Source of the DNA: Harmothoe impar
Taxonomy: Eukaryota; Annelida; Polychaeta; Phyllodocida; Polynoidae
DNA: 64,000 bases
Assembly (NCBI GenBank): GCA_947462335.1
Contig: OX381720.1
Coordinates: 65,121,946 to 65,185,945, forward strand
Direction: 5' to 3'
Positions 55,614 through 64,000 of this stretch are shown here, piece by piece (the first letter of the stretch is position 1; every line of letters starts with the position of its first letter). The notes below the pieces were generated by a model. It saw nothing but the letters and a program-made list of their open reading frames with translations. It searched no databases and was not told the origin of the DNA. The translations under genes and the position numbers were made by a program.

Positions 55614-58600
55614 TCATATCTCTAAAGGACTCGTTGTCACACCGTCAGAATGCACGCGACGCTTATAATACAAGTAGCGCACGCCGTCTTTCTCTATGGT
55701 GTAGGTGACCATTTTGTTTCGCACCACTTTGAAATTTCTATTTACAGCAATGAGAGTTTTTCGTTGGCGAAGAACATCCAAGAAGGCGTCTGGTTCCTGG
55801 GGGTTTTGTTTCTTCTGTACGCCTTTTGCACTCCATTTTTTGGATTTTCTTTCACCGGTGTCGCTGACTCGATCGTAGCAAATGTAAGTCTTAGGGTTGA
55901 GACTTAGGATCCCGTCACCTTCCCACTCCGCTTTCATGAGCCCCGAAGTTCTCAGATCGTGAAGGTACCGTCTCTCACAACATCCGCCGGGCGGCGCACA
56001 CCATTCTCGCACTCTTTCCGTTTTTGTCTTCACGAAAAGCTCTAAGTGCTCGTCGCACACCGCTGTCGGAAGCCACTTTCGTTTCTCTCTGAAGTACGTC
56101 TCTCTCAGGCGAGGTTTCACTAGGTCATCCAACGTGGCACCGCTGAGAGCCATGTAAAGACTGTCGGTGTCCATTTGACAAAGGGCATAATCGCGCCGAT
56201 CGACGAATCTATCCAAGAAGTCGTATGTGAACTCTAACATTTTCAACTTCGCGTACTGGTATACCATGAACCCTATCTGAATAGGGAGGTTGTTCTTGAC
56301 CGTTTTCGGTTGTAGTTCGACTTCAAACAGATCGGAAGTCAACTCGGACGCCTTTTTGAAGCGCCACGAATTGGCCAATAGTTCGAACTTCCGACTGTCA
56401 GTGTATCTCACCGCCGTGTGTTTTTCTTTGTTGCAGATTGTTTTACCGTACGTAGCGTTTCCCATTAACTTGTAACAGTCTGACAGAATTTTCTCGTTCT
56501 CGTTCACGTCGCCACGTCTTCGCGCCGCCGTCACTTCGTCCGCGAAACCGGCAAAGGAGCGTTTAGGTAGGTATTCTACCACCAGCTGCACTTTGGTGAC
56601 TATCAAACCGTGCTCTAAATACCACTTGAGAAGCGGCGTTCCCAAGAGAATATTTTTTCCGTGGTAACTCCCTATCAGACATCTCTGAGGCGTGCTCAAC
56701 AGCTTTTCTTCCTGCGCAAAGTCTGACATGTGAGGGCCTATGTCCGATTTTGAAACGGTCGCGTTCTTGAAAACGGGGGTCATTTCTTCGAAGTACTCTC
56801 GTAGGTGAGGCGGCGTAGTGATGTCCACTTGAACTAAACCGAACATTTTCTCCTCTTTCACAGCGGAAAGGATGTCGCTCTCGCTCATCGCGTTTCGAGA
56901 CACTTTCAAAGCGTCAACCTTCCAGCGTTGTTGGGAGGCCTTGACCCGCTCATCTCGACGCTTCATCTCTCGCCATTCGCACTCCCACACGACGACCAGC
57001 TTGTAACCTAACGCTTTCAAGTAAGCGCTTACTCTGGTCGTTCTGTCGCGTCTCTCCTCTCTCAGTGAAGCGCACTGATATCGGTGCGACGGTATGCACT
57101 CGTGAGCGTGGAACCAACACCCGTGAAACTGGAAAACCGTATTAGAGGCCGCGTGAAATCCGTCCACGCGAATTCTCCGACAGCCTACCGCCATCTCGCC
57201 GCCGTTCAGAGCGTGGCGCAGTTTCACGTCGCGGTCGTGCTCTACGAAGCGTAACCACTCCAAAGCGCTGTGAGAGTTTCTTTGCCTGATTTCGGGCTTG
57301 AACTCGGTCTCGGGCCGTCTCACCGCGTAATAGCCCGTGCAGTGCGCTTCGCTCATGCAGCGCAAGTACAGTGAGTTAGCGTCTAGTCCTAGGATGTGTT
57401 GGCACGGTCTCGCTTCTTCGCCGTACTTGTGCTCCCTTATCCGCGTGGTGCCCTTCTCGTGAAATCTATGGAAGATGATGGAAGGACCGCCGACTAGATT
57501 CTCTTTGATCAGAGCGTGGAGGACGGCGTCGAACTGGGGAAACGTTGTGAACGCGTCTTCTAGGTTTTGGAAGAGGAAGCGTAAAGTCAAACCGGCGAGA
57601 AAAACTCCGTCTTTCAACATGTCGATGCCGCGATCTTGGAAAAATTTAGCGTGATTTTTCAGAGCTTCTATGAAAGGTTTCACGTCTTTGTTGTTGTAGT
57701 GGATCAAGTAGTCTTCCATAGTTTGCATCTTCTCGTCGGACCAAACTTTCTGACATGCGGCGTAGTCGGATTCGGACATTTTGACGCCCGTCAGCTCGCT
57801 GTCGAAAGCCGATCTCGGCGGCAGCGTTCTGTTTGCCAGTTTCCTGGTAGACGTCATCCATTCGTAAGGAAAGTGACCTTTCTCTTCGTTCCTGGTGAAA
57901 GCTCGCAAATAGGTCGCGTAGTTGTAACCGGGTGCCAAATAGTTGACTACGTCCAAGAAAACCGTGTGCTGTGTGTAAACCGCCAAGTATTGATTGCTTC
58001 TCTTTATGACGCTGAATTCTTGGTTTCTTCGGTCTCCGGAGGCGAAGAACGAGTGAAGGCGTATTTTGATCAGGTTCAAGTCGTAACGCCCAGAGTTGAA
58101 GCCCACCACTGGAGCTTGACGGATGTATCTCAGAAGACGCTTCTTCAGTTGAACTAACGGGTGTCTGGTCTGAGCCGCAGCGAAGCCGCCTGGAGAAGGG
58201 GTGGTGAACGTCGCCTCCTCCAGCAGGAGAGCTTCACCTATCGCCGCATCTAACTTCGCTAACGTCGGTCGGTAAAGTTCTAGCACAGCTTCCCCGATCG
58301 CTTTGGCGTTCTCGTTTATGTGATTTAAAACTCGGTCCAACAAGGGGTCGGAATCTGCGTCGGACGCTCTGACGAAGCAGACGGGCCCCTCCCACCCCGG
58401 AAAGTCGGATGCGACGCTAGCCGACAAAGGGACGTGATCCCACAGCAGGGACACGTGCTCCGTCGACGGTTCTTTGCACGGTCTGAAGAAAGCCTCGAAA
58501 TCGAAGGCGATCTTGTAAGGGTAGATTTCGGAATGTCCGTCGGGGGGAAAAATGGAGAAGTCTGCTAGCGCTTCGAAAATCGTTCTCGAATTTTGGTAGA

Positions 58601-59741
58601 TGCCACCTACGTAGCGCAACTTGACTTGTCGGCAAGAGGAAAGCTGGTTCCTGTGTCTCTTCAGCAAGAACTCGGTGGTGAACGCCGCCTTACACTTGCA
58701 ACATTCGTATATGCCCGCGTACGCGTTGAAGTCCGTGACGAGAGAGACGTGCAAACCGCCTTTCGCCGTCAGGTGTAGGTTGACTTTACCTCGGGCGGCC
58801 ACAGTTCTGGAAGGCGGTCTGATCAGAGTAACGCGTCTTCTCAACTTCCGCCCCGGCACTTGACGCGACGCGGTGTAAACCGCTATTTGTACGTCAAACA
58901 AGTTCTCTAACGCGGGTAAGTCGCGGATGTTCAGACCCGGAAAGGATTCAGGTGTGGCAGCGGGACAGAACTGACGTAACAAATCTGGAGCGCGCTTGCT
59001 GGTGTTGTATAAGTGAAAGGAAATGCAGCGGAAGATGCAGAGGTTGTCCTTGTTGGGAAAATCTAACACGCCGCTTCTCTTTCCAACTCGACCGGCCTGC
59101 GTGATCCTACCGCCTATGGGGAATTCCCCCGGTCCCATGTAAACGCAGATGTTCAAATTGGTAGGAAAAAGAACGTGCCACTTGGTGTCAGCGTCGCAAA
59201 GTTTCCGTACCTCCTCGCAAGCGACGGTGTTTTGCATCTTTGAGAGGAGCTCTTCCAAAGTTTCTGAATTAGTTACAGTAGGGAGCGGTTGTATGAGAGT
59301 TGCGTTGTTCTGGGAGGCGTGGAAGTAGCGCAGTTTGCTCTTGTCTTCTCTGTGTTGTAACAGTAAGCCTACCGAGAAACCCACTTTGTATCTGAATCTT
59401 TGTGTCAAGTGAATGCGACGCATAGTATCTACAGCGTCACTCAACTCGCCGGTTGGTAGCCTGAAGTTTGTTACACTCACGCGAGTCCCGTGCATCCTGA
59501 CGCCCGTTTGTATCGCAGGCCAATTCGCCGTGAACGTTTCCTCCCCGTTCGGTACAGCACATATGCGCGGAGGGACGGTCACCCCGTCCAGAGATTCGCG
59601 TCGACAAGCGCTCTTTCGGCAATCCCCTTCGCCGCATAGAGGGCAAAACTTAGCTACTACTCTACAATTTTCTACGTGTCTCTCGTGGTTGTACGCTCTT
59701 TTAAACATTTTGAAACACTTTTCGCATACGTACTGTGTCAT
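55614..59741 (-). CDS. protein-primed family B DNA polymerase of the Polinton/adintovirus type
   Basis: 1375 codons from ATG at 59741 (an in-frame GTG four codons upstream is less likely). N-terminal Cys/His clusters lie at about 6-26 and 33-47, a DNLCIFRCISF segment at 232-242 and a C2H2-like finger at 347-370. Exonuclease motifs: DFE (414-416), NSGRYD (549-554) and YNNKD (682-686). Palm motifs: DANSLY (787-792), KLMGNATYG (1091-1099) and catalytic DTDS (1191-1194); a KKWSAKG basic motif lies at 1301-1307. NTVFQFHGCWFH (about 867-878) with the following WECEW is the nuclease-like insert common in these polymerases. Such enzymes replicate the linear element from its termini. No stop or frameshift, unlike the remnant at 9170-9672. 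The gene runs toward the left terminus, as in that remnant. Confidence 0.95.
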   Translation of the reverse strand: MTQYVCEKCFKMFKRAYNHERHVENCRVVAKFCPLCGEGDCRKSACRRESLDGVTVPPRICAVPNGEETFTANWPAIQTGVRMHGTRVSVTNFRLPTGELSDAVDTMRRIHLTQRFRYKVGFSVGLLLQHREDKSKLRYFHASQNNATLIQPLPTVTNSETLEELLSKMQNTVACEEVRKLCDADTKWHVLFPTNLNICVYMGPGEFPIGGRITQAGRVGKRSGVLDFPNKDNLCIFRCISFHLYNTSKRAPDLLRQFCPAATPESFPGLNIRDLPALENLFDVQIAVYTASRQVPGRKLRRRVTLIRPPSRTVAARGKVNLHLTAKGGLHVSLVTDFNAYAGIYECCKCKAAFTTEFLLKRHRNQLSSCRQVKLRYVGGIYQNSRTIFEALADFSIFPPDGHSEIYPYKIAFDFEAFFRPCKEPSTEHVSLLWDHVPLSASVASDFPGWEGPVCFVRASDADSDPLLDRVLNHINENAKAIGEAVLELYRPTLAKLDAAIGEALLLEEATFTTPSPGGFAAAQTRHPLVQLKKRLLRYIRQAPVVGFNSGRYDLNLIKIRLHSFFASGDRRNQEFSVIKRSNQYLAVYTQHTVFLDVVNYLAPGYNYATYLRAFTRNEEKGHFPYEWMTSTRKLANRTLPPRSAFDSELTGVKMSESDYAACQKVWSDEKMQTMEDYLIHYNNKDVKPFIEALKNHAKFFQDRGIDMLKDGVFLAGLTLRFLFQNLEDAFTTFPQFDAVLHALIKENLVGGPSIIFHRFHEKGTTRIREHKYGEEARPCQHILGLDANSLYLRCMSEAHCTGYYAVRRPETEFKPEIRQRNSHSALEWLRFVEHDRDVKLRHALNGGEMAVGCRRIRVDGFHAASNTVFQFHGCWFHAHECIPSHRYQCASLREERRDRTTRVSAYLKALGYKLVVVWECEWREMKRRDERVKASQQRWKVDALKVSRNAMSESDILSAVKEEKMFGLVQVDITTPPHLREYFEEMTPVFKNATVSKSDIGPHMSDFAQEEKLLSTPQRCLIGSYHGKNILLGTPLLKWYLEHGLIVTKVQLVVEYLPKRSFAGFADEVTAARRRGDVNENEKILSDCYKLMGNATYGKTICNKEKHTAVRYTDSRKFELLANSWRFKKASELTSDLFEVELQPKTVKNNLPIQIGFMVYQYAKLKMLEFTYDFLDRFVDRRDYALCQMDTDSLYMALSGATLDDLVKPRLRETYFREKRKWLPTAVCDEHLELFVKTKTERVREWCAPPGGCCERRYLHDLRTSGLMKAEWEGDGILSLNPKTYICYDRVSDTGERKSKKWSAKGVQKKQNPQEPDAFLDVLRQRKTLIAVNRNFKVVRNKMVTYTIEKDGVRYLYYKRRVHSDGVTTSPLEI

Positions 59742-59764
59742 GTTTTTTTTCACTCGGTTACCAA

Positions 59765-59930
59765 CTACTTAGCCGTCTAACTATCTATCTATCTATCTAG
59801 CCATCTATCAATCTGTCGTCTATGTAACTATCTTTCTGTCTGCTGTCTGTGTATCCGTCTGTCTGTCTGTCTGTCTGTCTCATACAGCGTACGTCAAACG
59901 CTGTGTGTGTGTGTGCGCGCGTGAGCGTTG
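59765..59930. repeat. microsatellites between polB and the PC4-like gene
   Basis: TATC, TGTC and TG runs fill the 197-bp gap between two co-oriented genes. The polB promoter must be within or upstream of it. Confidence 0.85.
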
Positions 59931-59938
59931 AGCGTCTC

Positions 59939-61166
59939 TCATTCCGAATCTATGCCGAGATATTTCAGAATGATCTCTGTTTTGTCATCCAACTCTTTGA
60001 GCGCTCTGGCGGACAGCGTCACCCCCTGCTGTGTGGGTTTTTTGTCAGGACCTTCGTACTTGCGCACGTGGACGAGGTTCTTACCGCTGTAGTAGCTCAC
60101 AGCTGCGTACACTTCGCCCGCCTCATCCAGCACTGCGAACCAGGGGGTGTGATTAGGTTTTCCTTGCGCGGCCGCTGTGTCGCGTATGCGCACCACTGCG
60201 CGGATATCGGCGATGCGTGCTATGAGCTCGCGCAGCGCGTCGGCCGTGAAGTGCACTCGCTTGCTTCTGGTCAGAGACGCCTCTTTCACCTGGCCGTCTT
60301 TTGTGTAGCGCGGCCTCCTAGACAGTCTAGCCACGTCCTCCCAGATCTCCAGCGTCAAAGCTCCGTCTAAGCAGAACTCTAACCCGAGTGTTTTCTCTGC
60401 TTCTTCTCGTCCATCTCCTTCTTTTTCTTGTATTTTTCTCTTCTTAGTGGGCCTTGTTGTTCTGGAACTCACCTTAGAACGTTTCACACCCGCAGGATGA
60501 GTAACACCATCAGCGTGAGCTGAATCAGCAGCAGAACCGATAGCAGGAGCAGCGTCAGCGCTGGTGGTATCGGAGGTCTCGTTGTTGGAACAGCGCAGCC
60601 ACACGCCGTCCGTGCTGTGTGTAGCGGTAGAAGATGAAGCGCCGCCGCCGCCCTCGTAAGGTGGCGGTGAGGGCAGTCGCCACGGACCGGACGGGGGGGC
60701 GCTAGCAGTGGAGGAAGTGAGGTCGAAAGGTCGAAGAGGGAAGCCGAAAAACGTACCGCTCACCCCTTGCCCTTCGGGTTCTTCGTACGCCTCGTCGTCA
60801 GCGTCGTTCTCTGTCTCACCCTGTTGCTGCTCCTCCTCCTCCTCTTCTTCTCGGTTCAGGGGCTGAGTGTCCGAATAGCTGTAACTCTCAGCGCGAGCGG
60901 CGTCGAGGGCGTCCGTCGATGTAGTGGTGGAGGAGAGGGGCTGTGCAACGTGCGGCAGGTCATCAAAGTCATCAACAGTAGTGGGGAGGTAAAAACCCGG
61001 TTGCCAGTACTGCGCTGTGCCAGGAGCGTTGTCGTCAGTAGTAGTAGCAGTAGCAGCAGGTGCAGCAGAAGCAGCCGCAGCAGGCGCAGCCGCAGCAGAC
61101 GCAACAGTAGCAGGCGCAGCAGCAGCCTCAGCAGGCGCAGCCGTAGCAAGCGCAGCAGTAGCAGGC

Positions 61167-61199
<33 letters not shown>

Positions 61200-61528
61200 G
61201 CAGGCGGGACGGCGGTAGCAGCGGCAGCGCGCTTAGCAGCAACGTGTACCGTCGCGAGTGTAACAACGTCGCTAGCACGACGACTGCTACCAGTAGTACT
61301 ACTAGTACTACTACCACTACTACTACTACTGCTACTACTAGTGCTACTGCTACTACTACTACTACTACTACTGCCGCGAGTGCTCGCTACAGCAGGAGGG
61401 TGATAAGACCAACCGGCTGCGGCGGTAGTCTCATGTTCAGTAGCAAGAGCAGGCACTGACGCTAAACGAACGCTGTTCCGCGTAGTCTTCTTGTTCTTGA
61501 ACGCCGCTAGCTGTTGTCTTTTGCTCAT
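59939..61528 (-). CDS. PC4-like DNA-binding protein with disordered N-terminus
   Basis: 529 codons from ATG at 61528 (CACCATGA context). Residues ~50-75 are a Ser tract, ~97-160 Ala-rich, ~227-233 a Glu run and PTKKRK (~360-365) a basic nuclear-localisation-like signal. Two C-terminal modules resemble the PC4/SUB1 fold: ~384-440 (ALTLEIWED ... KRVHFTADALRELI) and ~460-525 (VYAAVSYYSGKNLVHVRKYE ... GVTLSARALKEL). The latter matches the PC4 pattern of a GK-x-LV-x-x-R-x-Y strand followed by KG-x-x-L-x-x-x-x-W/A-x-x-L. PC4 proteins bind single-stranded DNA and act in transcription and replication; a role in element gene expression or genome protection is inferred. It has its own TATA box. Confidence 0.65.
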
Positions 61529-61588
61529 GGTGGTGACTGTAGAGAGCAGCAAAAAAGAATGAGTGAGTGAATGGAGGTTTCCAAGCCC

Positions 61589-61596
61589 CTTATATA
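61589..61596 (-). promoter_or_regulatory. TATA box of the PC4-like gene
   Basis: TATATAAG on the minus strand, about 60 bp before the ATG at 61528, inside GGCGTATATAAGGGG. Confidence 0.65.
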
Positions 61597-61611
61597 CGCC
61601 TTCTCGCTTCT

Positions 61612-61980
61612 AGAGCTAAGCTACTTACCGACCCTGTTCAGCTGCCGCCGGCTGGCCGGCGGCCATTCACAAAGAGAAACAAAAAGACATAAGGCATGAC
61701 GTTTTCAGCTGGATCCCTTTCCCCCCCCCTCTTTTGAGAGATCGACTGTGATGATGAGCTAAGCCGCTTACCACCCTGTTCAGCAATTCAACGCGCATTA
61801 GCTGTATAAAGGGTTAAGCGGTTGCTGCCTGCCGTCGACTGACCGGCGACGGCCATTCACAAAGACATAAGGTATGACGTTTTCAGCTGGATCCCTTTTT
61901 GAGGGATCCACTGTGGTGAGCTAAGCCGCTTACCACCCTGTTCAGCCATTCAGCGCGCGTTAGCTGTATAAAGGATTAAC
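61612..61980. repeat. ~150-bp repeats in the divergent promoter region
   Basis: GAGCTAAGC(C/T)(G/A)CTTACC and CCTGTTCAGC recur at about 61612, 61758 and 61918. Two units carry GCTGTATAAAGG (TATA-like). CATGACGTTTTCAGCTGGAT-type words recur at about 61696 and 61875. A small hairpin GGATCCCTTTTTGAGGGATCC lies at 61889-61909. It lies between the divergent PC4-like and death-domain genes. Confidence 0.7.
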
Positions 61981-62486
61981 GGTAACGGTGATGAGCTTAC
62001 AGTGTGTATACAAAAAAAAACTACAGGAGGCGTGTGGCGTGAAGCAGGACCCCCCTAAGACGAACGTGTCTGTCTGTGAGTAGAGGCGTGTGCATGTGGT
62101 GAGCGACTTAAGTGTAAGACATAAATCGCCACCTCCTGCCGTGGTGAGTAGACCGGGCCGGCCAGGCGGGCGGGCGGCCGGCTAGTTCAATAGGGAGGGG
62201 TGACAGCTGCCTAAGGCTGTGCATGAAAAAAAATCCGATTTTCACCTGACCTCTGACGTTTGTTACAATGAATGTCAGAGGGAGGGAGACGTCCTCGGGT
62301 AGGGGGTAGGAGGTATTAAGGCTATGAGTGAGGAAAAAACACCGTTTTCAGCTGGTCTCCACGGATAGCGATGCCACACCCCCTCGTCATCTAAGCTCTT
62401 AAGGAGCGGAGCGGCTGAAAAAGCGTCATGCGGACAGGGCGCTAGACAGCTGGAGCGCTGTTGGAAATGGGATTAAACTCCCTCTG
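61981..62486. other. 5' flank of the death-domain gene, no ORF seen
   Basis: CGTTTTCAGCTGG recurs at about 62343, extending the theme of the promoter repeats. No coding region is supported. Confidence 0.5.
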
Positions 62487-62495
62487 TATAAAAAG
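62487..62495 (+). promoter_or_regulatory. TATA box of the death-domain gene
   Basis: TATAAAAAG within CTCTGTATAAAAAGCTC, about 150 bp before the ATG at 62636. Confidence 0.6.
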
Positions 62496-62549
62496 CTCTC
62501 ATTTCTGTTGGAAAAAAAACATATCGCCTCTGACCCCAGTAACGGCTAC

Positions 62550-62578
62550 TACCACCACCACCGCCACCACCACCACCG

Positions 62579-62609
<31 letters not shown>

Positions 62610-62630
62610 TGCCGCCGCCGCCGAGACGAG
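62550..62630. repeat. CCA/CCG trinucleotide run in the 5' leader
   Basis: CCACCG and then CCG repeats directly before GAGACGAGACGAGATGG. In-frame upstream codons encode only Ala/Thr runs, so I start the protein at 62636. Confidence 0.85.
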
Positions 62631-62635
62631 ACGAG

Positions 62636-63385
62636 ATGGCTCAAGCTATTCCACTTTCAAGCTCGCCTTCACCGCCCGGTGCGCCTGAAAAAAAGTTAAT
62701 GCGGCTTGACGACGTGAGACGCGGCGCGAGGCAGCAGACCGATGATGGGGAGACCCGACAGGTAGGACAGCGGCGGTTAGCCTATAGCGACGCCTTGCTT
62801 CGTCAACTAGGTAAAGAGTTGAGCGGCTGTTGGAGAGAGTTGGGCAGTAGCTTAAAAGTCAGCGCCGCCCGTATGGATGCTCTAGTAGAGCGCAGTGTCA
62901 AGACACCGGAGGAGCTGTGTACGGCGATGTTCCGAGTGTGGTGGGGTGAAACCCCGCATCGTCATAGATGGGGCGAGCTCGGTCGCGTCTTCACCCGCAT
63001 TAGACGCATGGAACTGTTGGCTCAGTGGATGGCCCTTCTCCACAGACAGGGGTTGGATTTCGAAAACCCCGACTCGCGCGCGATGCATAAGCACTTGGGC
63101 ACCCTCGGCAGACGTCTGGGTAGCAGGTGGAAAGAGGTGGGGGACCATTTAAAATTGTCGCCTGAGAGGTTAGATAAGATCGCTGAAGAATGCGAATACG
63201 GAGGAAGTCCCGCTGAGTGGGCCTTCCGAGTGTTGAAAATGTGGCAAGATGAAGCTGACGGCGCCGGCGGTACGCCTTTTGAACTCCTTCGAGTGTTGAC
63301 TGAGGACATGGGAAAGTTTGGCCTCGGCATCGCGATATTACTTGACTTTATCAAGCAAGAAACAACGAGAACGACGGACATGTGA
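62636..63385 (+). CDS. tandem death-domain protein encoded by Polinton 2
   Basis: 249 codons from ATG at 62636 (GAGATGG context), complete. After a basic ~48-residue leader come two six-helix death-fold modules. DD1 (~51-138): LLRQLGKELSGCWRELGSSL, MDALVER and MFRVWWGE, then WGELGRVFTRIRRMELL. DD2 (~148-241): LGRRLGSRWKEVGDHLKLSP, LDKIAEE and VLKMWQDE, then FELLRVLTED. These keep the family signature: helix-1 Leu, LG..W..L, a mid-domain VL..W, and a final L...L..I. Nothing resembling a kinase, caspase, TIR or transmembrane part is present, so it is an adaptor-only protein. Death domains mediate FADD, MyD88/IRAK, RIPK or PIDD-type assemblies; a decoy or modulator of host death or NF-kB signalling is my inference. 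It is transcribed away from the replication genes. Confidence 0.75.
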   Translation: MAQAIPLSSSPSPPGAPEKKLMRLDDVRRGARQQTDDGETRQVGQRRLAYSDALLRQLGKELSGCWRELGSSLKVSAARMDALVERSVKTPEELCTAMFRVWWGETPHRHRWGELGRVFTRIRRMELLAQWMALLHRQGLDFENPDSRAMHKHLGTLGRRLGSRWKEVGDHLKLSPERLDKIAEECEYGGSPAEWAFRVLKMWQDEADGAGGTPFELLRVLTEDMGKFGLGIAILLDFIKQETTRTTDM

Positions 63386-63423
63386 ATTGTTGTGTTTTAT
63401 TTTCATACGTCTTCTTTATTAGT

Positions 63424-63462
<39 letters not shown>

Positions 63463-63545
63463 TATATCATAACAATTAAGACGCGCGATCTCTTAAAGTG
63501 TCACTTCCTCCAGTCGCAGCTGATCACCTCATCGCAGCACGTGAT
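63384..63545. repeat. inverted copy of the polB-downstream block
   Basis: Starts at the TGA of the death-domain gene (ATTGTTGTGTTTTATTTTCA ...) and includes a ~33-base A-run at 63427-63459. It then has CTTAAAGTGTCACTTCCTCC and AGTCGCAGCTGATCACCTCA. It is the reverse complement of about 8925-9062 in Polinton 1 and, more loosely, of 55440-55515. The three-gene block is thus bracketed by inverted repeats. Confidence 0.75.
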
Positions 63546-63564
63546 AAACAAAAAAAAAACACGA

Positions 63565-63606
63565 AGAGACACGCTTCTTCCTCTCGAGAGGAAGAAGCGT
63601 GTCTCT
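63565..63606. repeat. perfect 42-bp palindrome
   Basis: Arms of 21 bp centred on CTCTCGAGAG (63581-63590), with AGAGACACGCTTCTTC on the left and its exact reverse complement on the right. It could form a hairpin in RNA or a cruciform in DNA. Confidence 0.93.
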
Positions 63607-63654
63607 CGATTGAAAATCTTTTTCTTTCTTAAAAGAGACAAACGCGCCCCTTAG

Positions 63655-63800
63655 AGTGCCCCCCCCTAGAGTGCCCCCCTCCCCCCCCCTCCCCCCCTCC
63701 CCCACTCGCCCCATGCATCCTAAAAGCGCCCCCCTCCCCATGCATGTTAAAAGGGCCCCCCTCCCCCCCTCCCCTCCCCTCCTTCCCCTCCTTCCCCCTT
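63655..63800. repeat. C-rich tract
   Basis: CCCCCCTCCCC runs with TAGAGTGCCCCCC and CCCCATGCAT(C/G)(C/T)TAAAA(G/A)(C/G) words repeated. G-rich on the minus strand. No gene. Confidence 0.85.
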
Positions 63801-64000
63801 ATACACTCTAAAGAACGCTTCTAACTAGTTCAATAAGTCACTTCCAGTCGCTCGTAAAACAATAAAAAATGAAAAAAAACTTATATCGTGGTGTTTTTTA
63901 TTAGTTTACCAAAAAAAAATAAGAGACTCGCCTCCTCCTCCAAAAAAAAAGATATCACATTTTAAAGCCCGTGACCCCTTAAAGACGCTCATCTCTTCAT
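63801..64000. other. right edge of window inside Polinton 2
   Basis: AT-rich with A-runs. No ORF is established, and I cannot tell whether this is terminal-repeat or coding-flank sequence. Confidence 0.4.

Larger units (their letters stand above)
54934..64000. mobile_element. Polinton 2: adintovirus/Polinton-like integrated element, left ~9 kb, right end outside window
   Basis: The terminus AGTAGTATAGTATGTATCGG at 54934 is the same as that of Polinton 1, followed by a subterminal site array. Genes: protein-primed family B polymerase (55614-59741, minus), PC4-like protein (59939-61528, minus) and tandem death-domain protein (62636-63385, plus). All three are open. The candidate left target duplication is CCTGTT (54928-54933); its partner is not visible. 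Capsid, protease, packaging ATPase and integrase genes expected of this class are not in view, so family membership rests on the polymerase type and the AG terminus. CpG-rich codons contrast with the AT-rich flank. Confidence 0.85.

Noticed and set aside
57636..58157. Plus-strand 173-codon ORF inside polB
   Set aside because: Antisense of the polymerase exonuclease region; no own motifs.
60767..61459. Plus-strand ORFs opposite the PC4-like gene (Ser/Arg- and Ala-rich)
   Set aside because: Shadow frames of the low-complexity Ala/Ser-coding minus-strand leader.

Overview
The window is animal nuclear DNA, most likely from a marine invertebrate; I cannot fix the phylum. The evidence is split genes with GT-AG introns, a class A GPCR cut into short exons, a CR1/L2/Jockey-like retrotransposon, two Polinton/Maverick-type integrated viral elements, and an extreme load of minisatellites. 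There are no bacterial operons, no CRISPR arrays and no tRNA or rRNA gene that I can see.

Layout. 1-421: first exon of a tRNA 2'-phosphotransferase (TRPT1/Tpt1) on the minus strand, running off the left edge. 2793-17835: two copies of a 5.6-6.4 kb segmental duplication. Each carries a YY1-type promoter with a short first coding exon (plus strand), a foldback element and two minisatellites. A 2.84 kb internally deleted Polinton (8422-11265, perfect 6-bp target duplication AGCACA) lies between the copies. 18306-23917: three phase-compatible exons of an unrecognised minus-strand gene; candidate further exons lie at 37949-38410, so most of 24-37 kb may be intron. 24.2-39.3 kb is dominated by tandem arrays with periods of about 10, 20, 29, 32, 38 and 47 bp. 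42.2-42.7 kb: decayed ORF1-like gene. 44005-52340: six exons of a minus-strand rhodopsin-like GPCR (TM3 to C-terminus), with a decayed non-LTR retrotransposon in its last intron. 54934-64000: the left ~9 kb of a second, much better preserved Polinton/adintovirus-like element.

The second Polinton is the most remarkable part. It has a 5'-AG terminal repeat packed with canonical animal transcription-factor sites, an open 1375-codon protein-primed family B DNA polymerase, a 529-aa protein ending in two PC4-like DNA-binding modules, and a divergently transcribed 249-aa protein that reads as two tandem death domains. I infer a replication/expression module plus a host-signalling accessory gene. Capsid, protease, ATPase and integrase genes are not in the window and would lie to the right.

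A second unusual theme is that minisatellites beside exons are built from the exon edges themselves. The 3' end plus splice donor of several exons has been tandemly copied into the next intron, in TRPT1 and in the 18-24 kb gene. One copy differs from its parent only by synonymous changes, and one array consists of 72-bp phase-matched units with splice-like borders.
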